From Limibacterium fermenti (GTDB lineage: Bacteria > Bacteroidota > Bacteroidia > Bacteroidales > Dysgonomonadaceae): a stretch of 64,000 nt of DNA. The notes under the pieces are model-generated. The model saw only the letters and a program-made list of their open reading frames with translations, was not told the origin of the DNA and searched no databases. The translations under genes were made by a program, and so were the position numbers. Shown piece after piece: positions 8,064 through 16,831 of the stretch (positions are counted from its first letter, which is position 1; each line of letters starts with the position of its first letter). Location of the stretch: positions 1,550,001 through 1,614,000 of the forward strand of contig NZ_CP159486.1 of the NCBI RefSeq assembly GCF_041902845.1, in the 5' to 3' direction.

Positions 8064-9551
8064 TTATTTTGTTATTTCGTATTCGTTATCATGAAAAGAG
8101 ATCATTTTTTGTATCGTCGCGACCATCGTATTATATTCCGCGACGGATTGAGCCTTCTTCAGGCGGTAGTCGAGCAGTTGACGCTGCACTTGTATCACAC
8201 CGGCCAAATCGCTTTTTCCCGAAACGAACTCCTGTACGAGCAGGCGGTACGTAGTGAGGGCCAATTGCGACTGTTTCTCGTAGAGAGCAATCTTTCGCGA
8301 AGCATCATCGAGCAAATGTCGGGTCCGGTACAACTCGGCCTGCATGTTGTTCTGGACGTCGGCGTAGCGCTCGCGGCTTGCCTGCCACCGAAGACGGCTT
8401 TCTTTTTGCTGCGCCTTGTATTTGCTGCGATAGATGGGGATGCTGATGGAAATCATAGGCATAATCATATCCATGCCGTTCATCTCCGTTACGGGAATTC
8501 CCGCGTGCCCCATATCCATGCGCTTGCCGATGAGCGAATACTGAAGGCCGATGCCCACCATCGGATAACTCATCTTTTTATCCATTTCGGCTTTCGCTTT
8601 GTAGGCCAATCCTTCCTGATCGAGCATGGCCAGCATCGGATTTCTTTGATTGATCTGTGTTACGGTTGCCGGAAGATCGAGTGAAAAAGGAATTTGGCGT
8701 ATCGAGTCGGGCAGATGCACGGGGTTTTCGGCGGAGCGGTTGAGCAACGTGTTGAAAGCCGCCGTTTCGGCGCTGACCTGCGATAAAAGGCTTTCGATCG
8801 TATTCTCCACTTCGGCGATCTCCAGTTGGATGCGCAGCACGTCCGACATGCCGGAGGATGCGCCCATTGCCGACATTCCTGCGCCGGCGTTCATCGAAGC
8901 CATCGGTTCGTTGCGTGACGATGATGCGGTTGCCGTGGAGCCCATGTTACCCATGTTCCCGCCCATCGAAGCCATGCCGCCGGCGCTTGTCGCCGGGGAA
9001 GCGGTTGCCGGAGATGATTGCATGCGGTTGCCGGATGCCGGGACGCTTTGCGAAGGTGAAGCGGAGAACTTCCTCAGGGCCAACGTTTCCAGTTGAGCAA
9101 GCAAATCCTTGTTCTCGCGGTTGTTGGCCAACTGCTGCCGCAAGCTACACAAGACAAACCATTGCGTATAGACCTGCAAATAGAGGTTGTCCCTGCTTTC
9201 GCGGAACTTTTCGAAAGCCATATTGGCCATGTGTCCCGCTTCGGTTTGCGCTGCCTTACGCGTACCGAACCAAGGGAACATTTGCATGAGCGTGAAGTCG
9301 GCGATCTGCCTTCCGTCGATAATATCCATCGGTTTCAGGAAGAAGCCCATATCGAGTTGCGGGTCCGGAATCGCTCCGGCTTGCGGTATCTGCTGCAACG
9401 AAGCCTGATAAGCCGTGAAATCGGCTTTCACGCCCGGGTTGTTGCGAGCGGCCGTTTCCAGGTAATGACTCAGCGAGTCGGTTTGCGCAACCGCGCTGCC
9501 GATCGTTACCATTAACAGTAGGGTGATCAAATATATTTTTATTTTTCTCAT
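8064..9551 (-). CDS. cusC: CusC-like outer-membrane efflux protein with Met-rich insert
   Basis: TolC-family outer-membrane channel for the Cus pump. The 495-residue precursor has a signal peptide (MRKIKIYLITLLLMVTIGSAVAQ, cut near residue 23) without an evident lipobox, unlike E. coli CusC. Two TolC repeats flank an unusual low-complexity insert at about 180-240 containing repeated Met, Gly, Ser and Ala (for example GGMASMGGNMGNMG and GMSAMGASSGM). Methionine clusters bind Cu(I) in other copper proteins, so the insert may trap metal; this is an inference. The gene is separated from cusA by 106 nt filled with a heptamer array and directly precedes cusB. Confidence 0.9.
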   Translation of the reverse strand: MRKIKIYLITLLLMVTIGSAVAQTDSLSHYLETAARNNPGVKADFTAYQASLQQIPQAGAIPDPQLDMGFFLKPMDIIDGRQIADFTLMQMFPWFGTRKAAQTEAGHMANMAFEKFRESRDNLYLQVYTQWFVLCSLRQQLANNRENKDLLAQLETLALRKFSASPSQSVPASGNRMQSSPATASPATSAGGMASMGGNMGNMGSTATASSSRNEPMASMNAGAGMSAMGASSGMSDVLRIQLEIAEVENTIESLLSQVSAETAAFNTLLNRSAENPVHLPDSIRQIPFSLDLPATVTQINQRNPMLAMLDQEGLAYKAKAEMDKKMSYPMVGIGLQYSLIGKRMDMGHAGIPVTEMNGMDMIMPMISISIPIYRSKYKAQQKESRLRWQASRERYADVQNNMQAELYRTRHLLDDASRKIALYEKQSQLALTTYRLLVQEFVSGKSDLAGVIQVQRQLLDYRLKKAQSVAEYNTMVATIQKMISFHDNEYEITK

Positions 9552-9570
9552 ATATGTTCTTTTAAATAGC

Positions 9571-9657
9571 TGTCAGTAATCAGTAATCAGTAATTAGTAA
9601 TTAGTAATTAGTAATTAGTAATTAGTAATTCGTAATTAGCAATTAGTAATCAGTAAT
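9571..9657. repeat. Degenerate heptamer array between cusA and cusC
   Basis: Tandem words of period 7 (on the minus strand ATTACTA with variants ATTACTG, ATTGCTA and ATTACGA), about 12 copies. The array begins directly after the cusA TAA stop on the coding strand and ends about 20 nt before the cusC start. Confidence 0.85.
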
Positions 9658-12600
9658 TTATTCTTTAATTCTTCCATGCTTTTTAATTCCCGATTCGCGC
9701 CACCAGCATTGCAGTACGGGCACAACGAAGATGGTCATGGACTGAATCAACATACCGCCGAAAGTGGGTATGGCGATCGGCACCATAATATCGGATCCCC
9801 GTCCCGTAGAAGTGAGGATGGGTAACAGGGCGATCAATGTCACGGCGGTGGTCATGGCGGCGGGGCGTACACGCCGCAGGCCAGCATAAACGACCGCTTC
9901 CCTAATCTCTTCCTTCGTTTGCGGGTTACGCTCGAGGAAGGTGTCGTGTATGAACGACCCCATCAGCACACCGTCGCTCGTAGAGATACCGAACAAGGCG
10001 ATAAAGCCCACCCACACCGCAATGCTCAGGTTGACGGGCCGCATTTGGAACAGTTCGCGTATATTTATATCGCCGATCGAGAAATTCAGGAACCACGGTT
10101 CGCCGTACAACCATAGCAAAATAAATCCTCCGGCGAAAGCCACGAACACGCCCGAAAAATGAATGAGCGACGCCGTGACGGTTTTGAACTGAAAATATAG
10201 AATGACCAAGATGAGGATCAAACATATCGGGATTAATATGAGTAACCGGGACGCCGCACGTTGTTGCTGCTCATAGTTGCCGGCGAACGTATACGACACG
10301 CCCTTGGGAAGCTGCAACTCACCCGAACTTATTTTCTCTTTCAGTGTTTTATCGGCTTCTTTCACCACATCAACTTCCGCTTTTCCGGCAATTTTGTCAA
10401 AAATCACATATCCTATCAGGAAGGTGTTTTCGCTTTGAATCATTTGCGCCCCGCGGGTGTAGTCGATGTCGGCTACTTCTTTCAGCGGAATCTGGGCTCC
10501 GGTAGCGGTGGGTATGATGAGGTTCGACAACTCTTCGGGACTCTCGCGCAGTTCACGCGGATAGCGCAACCGTACGGGAAACCGTTCGCGGCCTTCTACC
10601 GTAGTGGTCAACGGCATGCCCCCCACAGCCGCACTGATGACTTCCTGCAAGTCGGCGACGGTAATGCCGTAGCGAGCCATATGTTCGCGATTCAGGTTGA
10701 TTTCGAGATACGGAGCGCCCACGGCCCGGTCGTAAAACACCGTGGAGGGTAAGATCGACGGCACCTCTTTCAACGCCGTTTCGAGGAGTTTTCCCCCCTC
10801 TTCGATCGACTCGAGGTCGGGGCCGGAAACTTTTAGTCCCATGGGGGCGCGCATTCCCGTGGATAACATCACCTGGCGGGCTTCGATGGGTTGCAGTTTG
10901 GGCGAAGAGGTAAGTCCCGGCAAGTGCGACACGTTTACGATCTCCTGCCAGATGTCGTCGGTCGATATAATTTCGGGACGCCATTGGCGGAAGTAATCGC
11001 CCTTGCTGTCGAGGATGAGGCTGTCGACCGGAATCAACCGGAAACCGTCTTCGGGATGATAGGTCGATCCGCCTTTCAACAAATACTCGCCTTTGCGATT
11101 CGTTTTAAAACGCATGCGCCGTCCGTCTTTGTCGAGAATATATTCGGGACGGTAATTGATGACGTTTTCGAACATTTGCGTGGGAGCGGGGTCGAGTGCC
11201 GAATTCGCGCGACCCCATTTGCCGACGGTCGTTTCCACTTCGGGAATGTGACTGATGCGTTTGTCGAGCGCTTCCACAAATTGCAGGTTTTGTTCGATAC
11301 CCGTATGCGGCATACTCGTGGGCATAAGCAGGAACGACCCCTCGTTGAGGCTTGGCATGAACTCCTCGCCGATGCCGGGAAACCGGCCGGCAGATGCTTG
11401 CCAGAGTCCCGTCTGCCGGAAATTCTTCCATCCTACGGTTTCGAAACCCTTCGCCACAAATCCGAAGAGCGAGTCGAATCCCAGCCAAATGGTCAAACCG
11501 AACACTAAGGTGATAATCGGGATAACCATAAACTTCCACCGGTTGTCCAAGCACCATCGTATCAGCCGTTCGTAATTATTAATCAGCAGCGAGAAAAAAC
11601 CGAGGATCAAAGCGATGCAGGCGATGACGATAAAGAAGTTGATGAAAAACCCTTTTTGAGGGCCTACCGGCAACCACTCGGAGGTCAAGTACACGGTGGC
11701 TGCAAAAATGGCAATGCCTGCATTGATGTACGTGACGGTCTTTTCGTTTTTCCACCGGTGGGCATAAAGGTTGTTGATGCCGAACAACGGCAGCGCCAAT
11801 GCCACATATACGCCGGTAAAGGCGAATAGCACGATGCCTCCCGCAATGAGTATGATGTTGAGGATTTTCCGTACGTTCTTGGACGATATCCTCACCGAAA
11901 AGAAATAATAGGTAAGGGTGGGGACTACCGTCATTCCCAATATCAGCGCCGACACCAGCGTAATGGTTTTGGTATAGGCGAGGGGCCGAAACAACTTACC
12001 CTCTTGCGCTTCGAGAAAGAAAACGGGCAGGAAGCTGACGATGGTGGTCAACATGGCCACGATGGTGGGTGTGGATACTTCGCTCACGGCCCGGTAGATG
12101 AGTTGTACGAATGCTTTTCCTTTCGTAATGCCCTTGTTCTCGGGTTTCTCCATGTGTTGTATGACGATTTCGACAAAGACGACGCCGATATCCGTCATAA
12201 CCCCCACGGCGATGGCGATCCCCGACAGGGCGACAATGTTCGCATCGATATGCAGCAGGCGCATGACGATGAACGCCGCCAATACCGCTATGGGCAAGAG
12301 GCTTGATATCACCACCGAAGCTCGCAGATTGACAATGATAATGATGATAACGATGATGCAGATAATCATTTCGAGCGTCAGGTCGTCTTCGAGCGTACCG
12401 ATGGTCTCTCGTATCACTCCCGATCGGTCGTAAAAAGGCACGACGGTCACTTTCGACACCGTGCCGTCTTCGAGTGTGCGTTGCGGAAGACCGGCTTCCA
12501 TTTCTTCGATCTTCCCTTTGACGTTATTAATCACTTCGAGCGGATTCGAGCCGTGGCGGGCGACCACTACGCCGCCCACGGCTTCCACGCCCTCCTTATC

Positions 12601-13482
12601 GAGCCCCCCGCGGCGCGTGGCCGGGCCGATGTTGACGAAAGCCACATCTTTTATCTTTACCGGCACGCTGTTGCGCACCGTGACCACCGCTTCTTCGAGA
12701 TCCGAGACCGTTTTAATGTATCCCAACCCGCGCACGAGATATTCGGCCTTATTGACTTCGATCGTTTCCGCGCCGATATCGAGATTGCTCTTCTGCACGG
12801 CATTCATCACATCCATGATGGAAACGCCGAAGGCGCGCATGGCGTCGGGATTGATTTCGACCTGATACTCTTTGACGAATCCGCCGATGGAAGCGACTTC
12901 CGACACGCCTTCGGCCGCAGAGATGGAATAACGAACCTGAAAATCCTGCACCGTGCGCAGTTCGTCGGGATCCCATCCGCCCGTCGGCTCGCCCGTTTCG
13001 GGGTTGCGCCCTTCGAGCGTGTACCAAAATATCTGTCCGAGCGCGGTGGCGTCGGGGCCGAGGCTCGGTTGAACGCCTTCGGGCAGGGTGCCGGACGGCA
13101 GCGAGTTCAGTTTTTCGAGGATACGCGAGCGGCTCCAATAGAATTCGATGTCTTCATCGAAGATAATATAGATGAACGACATGCCGAACATGGAGGTGCT
13201 GCGGATCGTCTTCACCCCCGGAATGCCCAACAGCGATGTGGTGAGGGGGTAGGTGACTTGCTCCTGAATGTCTTTGGGCGAACGGCCCATCCATTCGGTG
13301 GCGACGATTTGTTGGTTGTCGCCGATGTCGGGGATCGCATCCACGGGCACCGGGTTGCGGGGCAGAAGGCCCCCGTCCCAATTAAATGGCGCGGTAGATA
13401 ATCCCCATGCAATGATCGCTACTAACAGCAGCAGCGTGATCACTCTGTTTTCAAGAAAATATCGAATGATTTTATTTAGCAT
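9658..13482 (-). CDS. cusA: CusA-like heavy-metal RND efflux pump, enlarged
   Basis: Proton-driven inner-membrane pump that takes Cu(I)/Ag(I) from the periplasm. At 1274 residues it is about 220 longer than E. coli CusA. N-terminal helix, then a porter region (RSRILEKLNSLPSGTLPEGV), the transmembrane relay region GVMTDIGVVFVE near residue 435, and the substrate-binding stretch RQVMLSTGMRAPMGLKVSG near 900 with several methionines. The extra length lies mid-protein: added hydrophobic helices around 540-680 and an insert near 770-860 (FENVINYRPEYILDKDGRRM). It is the second gene of the copper operon, 157 nt after the HYC_CC_PP gene. Metal specificity is inferred from motifs and neighbours. Confidence 0.93.
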   Translation of the reverse strand: MLNKIIRYFLENRVITLLLLVAIIAWGLSTAPFNWDGGLLPRNPVPVDAIPDIGDNQQIVATEWMGRSPKDIQEQVTYPLTTSLLGIPGVKTIRSTSMFGMSFIYIIFDEDIEFYWSRSRILEKLNSLPSGTLPEGVQPSLGPDATALGQIFWYTLEGRNPETGEPTGGWDPDELRTVQDFQVRYSISAAEGVSEVASIGGFVKEYQVEINPDAMRAFGVSIMDVMNAVQKSNLDIGAETIEVNKAEYLVRGLGYIKTVSDLEEAVVTVRNSVPVKIKDVAFVNIGPATRRGGLDKEGVEAVGGVVVARHGSNPLEVINNVKGKIEEMEAGLPQRTLEDGTVSKVTVVPFYDRSGVIRETIGTLEDDLTLEMIICIIVIIIIIVNLRASVVISSLLPIAVLAAFIVMRLLHIDANIVALSGIAIAVGVMTDIGVVFVEIVIQHMEKPENKGITKGKAFVQLIYRAVSEVSTPTIVAMLTTIVSFLPVFFLEAQEGKLFRPLAYTKTITLVSALILGMTVVPTLTYYFFSVRISSKNVRKILNIILIAGGIVLFAFTGVYVALALPLFGINNLYAHRWKNEKTVTYINAGIAIFAATVYLTSEWLPVGPQKGFFINFFIVIACIALILGFFSLLINNYERLIRWCLDNRWKFMVIPIITLVFGLTIWLGFDSLFGFVAKGFETVGWKNFRQTGLWQASAGRFPGIGEEFMPSLNEGSFLLMPTSMPHTGIEQNLQFVEALDKRISHIPEVETTVGKWGRANSALDPAPTQMFENVINYRPEYILDKDGRRMRFKTNRKGEYLLKGGSTYHPEDGFRLIPVDSLILDSKGDYFRQWRPEIISTDDIWQEIVNVSHLPGLTSSPKLQPIEARQVMLSTGMRAPMGLKVSGPDLESIEEGGKLLETALKEVPSILPSTVFYDRAVGAPYLEINLNREHMARYGITVADLQEVISAAVGGMPLTTTVEGRERFPVRLRYPRELRESPEELSNLIIPTATGAQIPLKEVADIDYTRGAQMIQSENTFLIGYVIFDKIAGKAEVDVVKEADKTLKEKISSGELQLPKGVSYTFAGNYEQQQRAASRLLILIPICLILILVILYFQFKTVTASLIHFSGVFVAFAGGFILLWLYGEPWFLNFSIGDINIRELFQMRPVNLSIAVWVGFIALFGISTSDGVLMGSFIHDTFLERNPQTKEEIREAVVYAGLRRVRPAAMTTAVTLIALLPILTSTGRGSDIMVPIAIPTFGGMLIQSMTIFVVPVLQCWWRESGIKKHGRIKE

Positions 13483-13639
13483 ATTGAATTTGATTCGTTA
13501 GATCCGCCTTACGGCTTCTTGCCGGATGACGGATAATTTTCAATGAGTTTGGGCCTTTACCCATCCAACCCGCACGGAGCGGATAGACGGATACAAACAA
13601 GTTGCCCGGAGAAAACGCCAAACGGAGTCCCTTATAAAA

Positions 13640-14116
13640 TCAAATTCGATAGATACAGATCAAATTCCGGATGGAACTATGCTGTCGGTAAAGCCCTTTC
13701 GGTGGAAAATTAACGGCTGATGCGGAATTGCCCTCGCTTTCGTCCGCTCCCTGCAAAAGGTCGACGGCTAACCATACAATGGGAGCCGTGGGGACCGATA
13801 CATGGGCCCGGATTTGTTTTTCGTTGGATTGATACTCGTCGGTGGAAAGACGGAACGAATGCGTGTCGCAGCATCCTTGCATGTTGCCGGACACTTCTTG
13901 TTCGCCGGTATTGGAGGGTAAAGCACCCTGTTGCCGGCGGGCATTGTCCCCGTGGTTGCTGTTCGCCTCGCGAGCCGCACAGCAGGGCGCCTTGGTTACG
14001 GGCGAGAACAAGTCGACCGAATGCAGTTCTCCTTTACAAAAATGCATGCCGATAACGGGCTGCATAGAAGCAACCAGCATGATGAGTAGAAGGAATACAG
14101 CGAATACTTTTTTCAT
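13640..14116 (-). CDS. HYC_CC_PP family small exported protein
   Basis: A 158-residue protein with a signal peptide (MKKVFAVFLLLIMLVASMQPVIG). It shows the three landmarks of the Bacteroidetes HYC_CC_PP family: MHFCKGEL at about 24-31 (HFC in place of HYC), APCCAA near 44, a second pair GCCDTH near 82, and NFPPKG near 138. Members often precede CusA/CzcA-type RND genes, as here. The conserved Cys and His residues suggest metal binding in the periplasm, but the family function is not established. It is the first gene of the copper operon, with a leader of about 160 nt. Confidence 0.8.
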   Translation of the reverse strand: MKKVFAVFLLLIMLVASMQPVIGMHFCKGELHSVDLFSPVTKAPCCAAREANSNHGDNARRQQGALPSNTGEQEVSGNMQGCCDTHSFRLSTDEYQSNEKQIRAHVSVPTAPIVWLAVDLLQGADESEGNSASAVNFPPKGLYRQHSSIRNLICIYRI

Positions 14117-14179
14117 TTCGTCGGCCTATTATCAGCAATCTGTAGGAGGAGTGCCAAAAGCAATCAAAATCGTTCGTCC

Positions 14180-14250
14180 TTGCGGACTCAATCCGCAATC
14201 TCCTCATAATAAACGGATATTTTTCAGGAGGTTCCGCGTCAAGCGCGGAA
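14180..14250 (-). repeat. Two REP-like 7-bp hairpins in the copper-operon leader
   Basis: TTGCGGA-CTCAA-TCCGCAA (14180-14198) and TTCCGCG-TCAAG-CGCGGAA (14232-14250) are perfect inverted repeats with the same geometry, a 7-bp stem and 5-nt loop, 33 nt apart. Both lie inside the predicted untranslated leader of the HYC_CC_PP-cus operon. They could be a regulatory leader structure or a pair of REP/BIME-like repeats. Confidence 0.65.
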
Positions 14251-14284
14251 TGACGGTCTTTTGACACATCCTCATGTTTGCACG

Positions 14285-14315
14285 CAAAGATAGGCGATAT
14301 TTTTTAATCGGCAAA
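14285..14315 (-). promoter_or_regulatory. Promoter of the copper-resistance operon
   Basis: On the minus strand TTTG (14312-14315) is followed after exactly 19 nt by TATCTTTG (14285-14292). This is a full match to the Bacteroidetes sigma factor consensus TTTG-N19-21-TAnnTTTG. Transcription should begin near 14278, leaving a leader of about 160 nt before the first gene. Confidence 0.85.
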
Positions 14316-14522
14316 AGAAACGGCGTAATAAATGGAAGCATAAAATCCGTGTTATCATAAAGAGCGTTTAGAAACTTTTGTTTAACTTCGTGGTTGATTC
14401 TGTGATTGGTTGTTTGCCCCCTTGCCTTTCGGGCACTCCCTTTTGATTCCTGTCGGTATCGGAAGAGGGGGAATAAAAGCATCGAATGATAGTATCTAAA
14501 TTTCTAATTTGTACTTATTAAA

Positions 14523-15755
14523 ATGAAATATAAACTATTGGTTCTTGATGTGGACGGCACATTGGTGAACAGTAAAAACGAGTTATCCGTACAGACGTTG
14601 GCGACCCTCCTAAAAATACAACACATGGGGATGCGTATCGTATTGGCTTCGGGACGGCCGCCTTATGGGTTGGGTCGCCTGATCGAGCAATTACAGTTGA
14701 AGAAATTGGGCGGATACGCCCTTTCCTATAATGGGGGGCAGATTATAGATGTCGGCAACGAGCAGGTTTTATTCGAGAAAAAGATCGATCCGGCGATGAT
14801 TCCTTACTTGGAACAAAAAGCGCGCAAGAACGGATTCGACATCTTTACGTATCATAATAATCAACTTATCACGACGAATCCGGAGAATAAGCATATTCAA
14901 AACGAAGCAGCCCTGAACGGACTGGAAATCGTTGCGGTGGAAAACTTTTCCGAGGCTGTGAATTTTTCTCCCCACAAATGCGTATTGGTCAGTGATGACG
15001 AAACGGCTCTGGTAGCGTTGAAAGATCTTTGGAGAAGACGTTTGGCCGGCGTGCTGGATGTGTACCGCTCTGAATCGTTTTTCCTGGAAGTGGTGCCGGA
15101 GTTTGTCGATAAGGGAAACACGTTAGGCGTATTAATAGAAAAGCTTGGAGTCGGTACGGAGAATGTCATGGCGATAGGCGACGGGAGAAGGGATTTTTCG
15201 ATGCTGCAACTGGCAGGATTCGGAATTGCCATGGGCAATGCTCAGGATTCGATTAAAGCTTGCGCGGATTACACCACGGGAACGAATGACAATGACGGGG
15301 TCGCAACCGCGATACAAAAATTTATCATCGCCGAGATCCGTCCGGCCGATATTTCGCTGGACGAGTTGAACGCCCGCAGCCGCGGTACCCTTATGGGAAA
15401 TTTGGGTATTCGGTATACTTATGCTTCATCGGGCCGCTTCGAGGCGGTGATGCCCGTGGACGAACGCACGCGCCAACCGTTCGGGATACTGCATGGCGGC
15501 GCTACGTTGGCTCTGGCCGAAACGGTGGCGGGACTGGGCTCGATGGTCAGTTGCGCACCGGACGAGATTGTGACGGGAATGCAGGTCAGCGGCAATCATA
15601 TATCGTCGGCGCATGAGGGTGATACGGTACGCGCCGTTGCGACCATCATTCACAAAGGGCGTTCTTCGCACGTATGGAATGTGGATGTGTTCACTTCCAC
15701 CGATAAGTTGATTTCTTCTATCCGGGTTGTTAATAGCGTGTTGAAGAGGAGATGA
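14523..15755 (+). CDS. HAD phosphatase-hotdog thioesterase fusion, probable DHNA-CoA thioesterase
   Basis: A 410-residue two-domain protein. Residues 1-270 are a Cof-type HAD-IIB phosphatase: DVDGT (nucleophile D9, acid D11), ASGRPPYGL, and GDGRRDFSMLQLAGFGIAMG (GDGxND variant with R in place of N but the D kept). Residues about 280-410 are a PaaI-type hotdog domain with the active-site stretch FGILHGGATLALAETVAG. It is the first gene of the men operon and overlaps menF by 4 nt. The men pathway needs a thioesterase to release 1,4-dihydroxy-2-naphthoate from its CoA ester, and no other gene here supplies it, so the hotdog half probably does. The HAD half has no obvious step in the pathway. Confidence 0.85.
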   Translation: MKYKLLVLDVDGTLVNSKNELSVQTLATLLKIQHMGMRIVLASGRPPYGLGRLIEQLQLKKLGGYALSYNGGQIIDVGNEQVLFEKKIDPAMIPYLEQKARKNGFDIFTYHNNQLITTNPENKHIQNEAALNGLEIVAVENFSEAVNFSPHKCVLVSDDETALVALKDLWRRRLAGVLDVYRSESFFLEVVPEFVDKGNTLGVLIEKLGVGTENVMAIGDGRRDFSMLQLAGFGIAMGNAQDSIKACADYTTGTNDNDGVATAIQKFIIAEIRPADISLDELNARSRGTLMGNLGIRYTYASSGRFEAVMPVDERTRQPFGILHGGATLALAETVAGLGSMVSCAPDEIVTGMQVSGNHISSAHEGDTVRAVATIIHKGRSSHVWNVDVFTSTDKLISSIRVVNSVLKRR

Positions 15756-16828
15756 TGCATCGAGACAACGATCCTGTCCTCGATGCGCTTATTGAAGAGG
15801 ATATTCCTTTTGCGGTTTTTAAGTTGCCGCACGAGACTGTTCCCCGCTTTGTCATGCAATCGTCGGGAACGCCTTCCGTCTTCCGGAGAATAGAAGACTT
15901 GAACGGGCGGCGGGGTTTCGTCATCGCTCCTTTCCGGATAACCGAAGACTCCCCCGTGCTGTTGATACGCCCGGATTGCACCGACCTCACGGAAGTTAGC
16001 GACAGGGAGATTCGGAGATGCCCGCGGAAAGAGACGAAAGGCCGGAAGGATACCCATAAGGAAAAAGACGAGTATCGCCGCCTGTTTTACCGGTTTCACA
16101 AACCATTGGCCGGCGGCGAGATGGAAAAGCTGGTACTGTCGAGGAGCAAAACGATTGACCGGCAGGAAGCTTTTTCGCCCGCACGTTCTTTCTTTCGCGC
16201 CGTGGAAAAATATCCTCATTTATATGTCTACCTTTTTCACACGCCTCAAAGCGGTACTTGGCTGGGCAGTACGCCCGAAATACTTCTGACGGGAACAAAG
16301 AGCGAATGGCGGACGATTGCACTGGCGGGAACCCGGTATCCACAGTCGGATACCCTTTCATGGGATATCAAAAATATCCGGGAACAGGATGTCGTCTCCT
16401 CGTATCTTTTAAACCGCCTTTCTTCTTTTGATATCACGCCGGAAACGAACGGGCCTTATACGGTAGCGGCGGGTAATCTGATGCATTTGCGGACGGACTT
16501 CCGTTTCCGCCTTCCGGATACCTTACAACCCGGGACGTTGTTACAGGTGCTTCATCCGACTCCCGCGGTATCGGGGCTTCCGAAAGAGGAGGCTTTCCGA
16601 TTTATTGAGGAGAATGAAGGATATGACCGCCTTTACTATTCCGGATTCCTCGGGATGCTCGATGCGGAAAGAGAAACCGGTATCTATGTAAACCTCCGCT
16701 GCATGCATATCGCGCACGATTCACTGACGTTGTTTGCCGGCGGCGGCTTGCTCGCGTCTTCTTCCCTGGAGGATGAATGGGAAGAGACGGAATATAAGTT
16801 AAAAACGATGTTGGATATACTGGAATAA
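15752..16828 (+). CDS. menF: Isochorismate synthase
   Basis: Converts chorismate to isochorismate, the entry step of menaquinone synthesis. The 358-residue protein belongs to the chorismate-utilizing enzymes: LVLSRSKTI near 130, GTWLGSTPEILLTG near 168, LAGTRYP near 190 and the conserved C-terminal block GFLGMLDAERETGIYVNLR near 294. It is shorter than E. coli MenF (431) because the N-terminal region is reduced. Two ATGs are adjacent at 15752 and 15755; the first overlaps the preceding stop (ATGA). The gene is followed after 3 nt by menD, so the two are probably translationally coupled. Confidence 0.92.
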   Translation: MMHRDNDPVLDALIEEDIPFAVFKLPHETVPRFVMQSSGTPSVFRRIEDLNGRRGFVIAPFRITEDSPVLLIRPDCTDLTEVSDREIRRCPRKETKGRKDTHKEKDEYRRLFYRFHKPLAGGEMEKLVLSRSKTIDRQEAFSPARSFFRAVEKYPHLYVYLFHTPQSGTWLGSTPEILLTGTKSEWRTIALAGTRYPQSDTLSWDIKNIREQDVVSSYLLNRLSSFDITPETNGPYTVAAGNLMHLRTDFRFRLPDTLQPGTLLQVLHPTPAVSGLPKEEAFRFIEENEGYDRLYYSGFLGMLDAERETGIYVNLRCMHIAHDSLTLFAGGGLLASSSLEDEWEETEYKLKTMLDILE

Positions 16829-16831
16829 GGG

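Larger units (their letters stand above)
14117..14522. other. Divergent intergenic region between copper and men operons
   Basis: This 406-nt gap holds the promoter of the leftward copper operon (14285-14315) and two small hairpins in its leader (14180-14198 and 14232-14250). The right part, about 14320-14520, should contain the promoter of the rightward men operon. Only a weak candidate was found there (CTAATTTG near 14505, one base short of TAnnTTTG, no -33). No ORF worth calling. Confidence 0.6.

Noticed and set aside
12481..13401. 306-codon ORF antisense to cusA
   Set aside because: It mirrors a strongly recognised RND gene and its translation has no family features; long antisense ORFs are common in GC-balanced codon usage.
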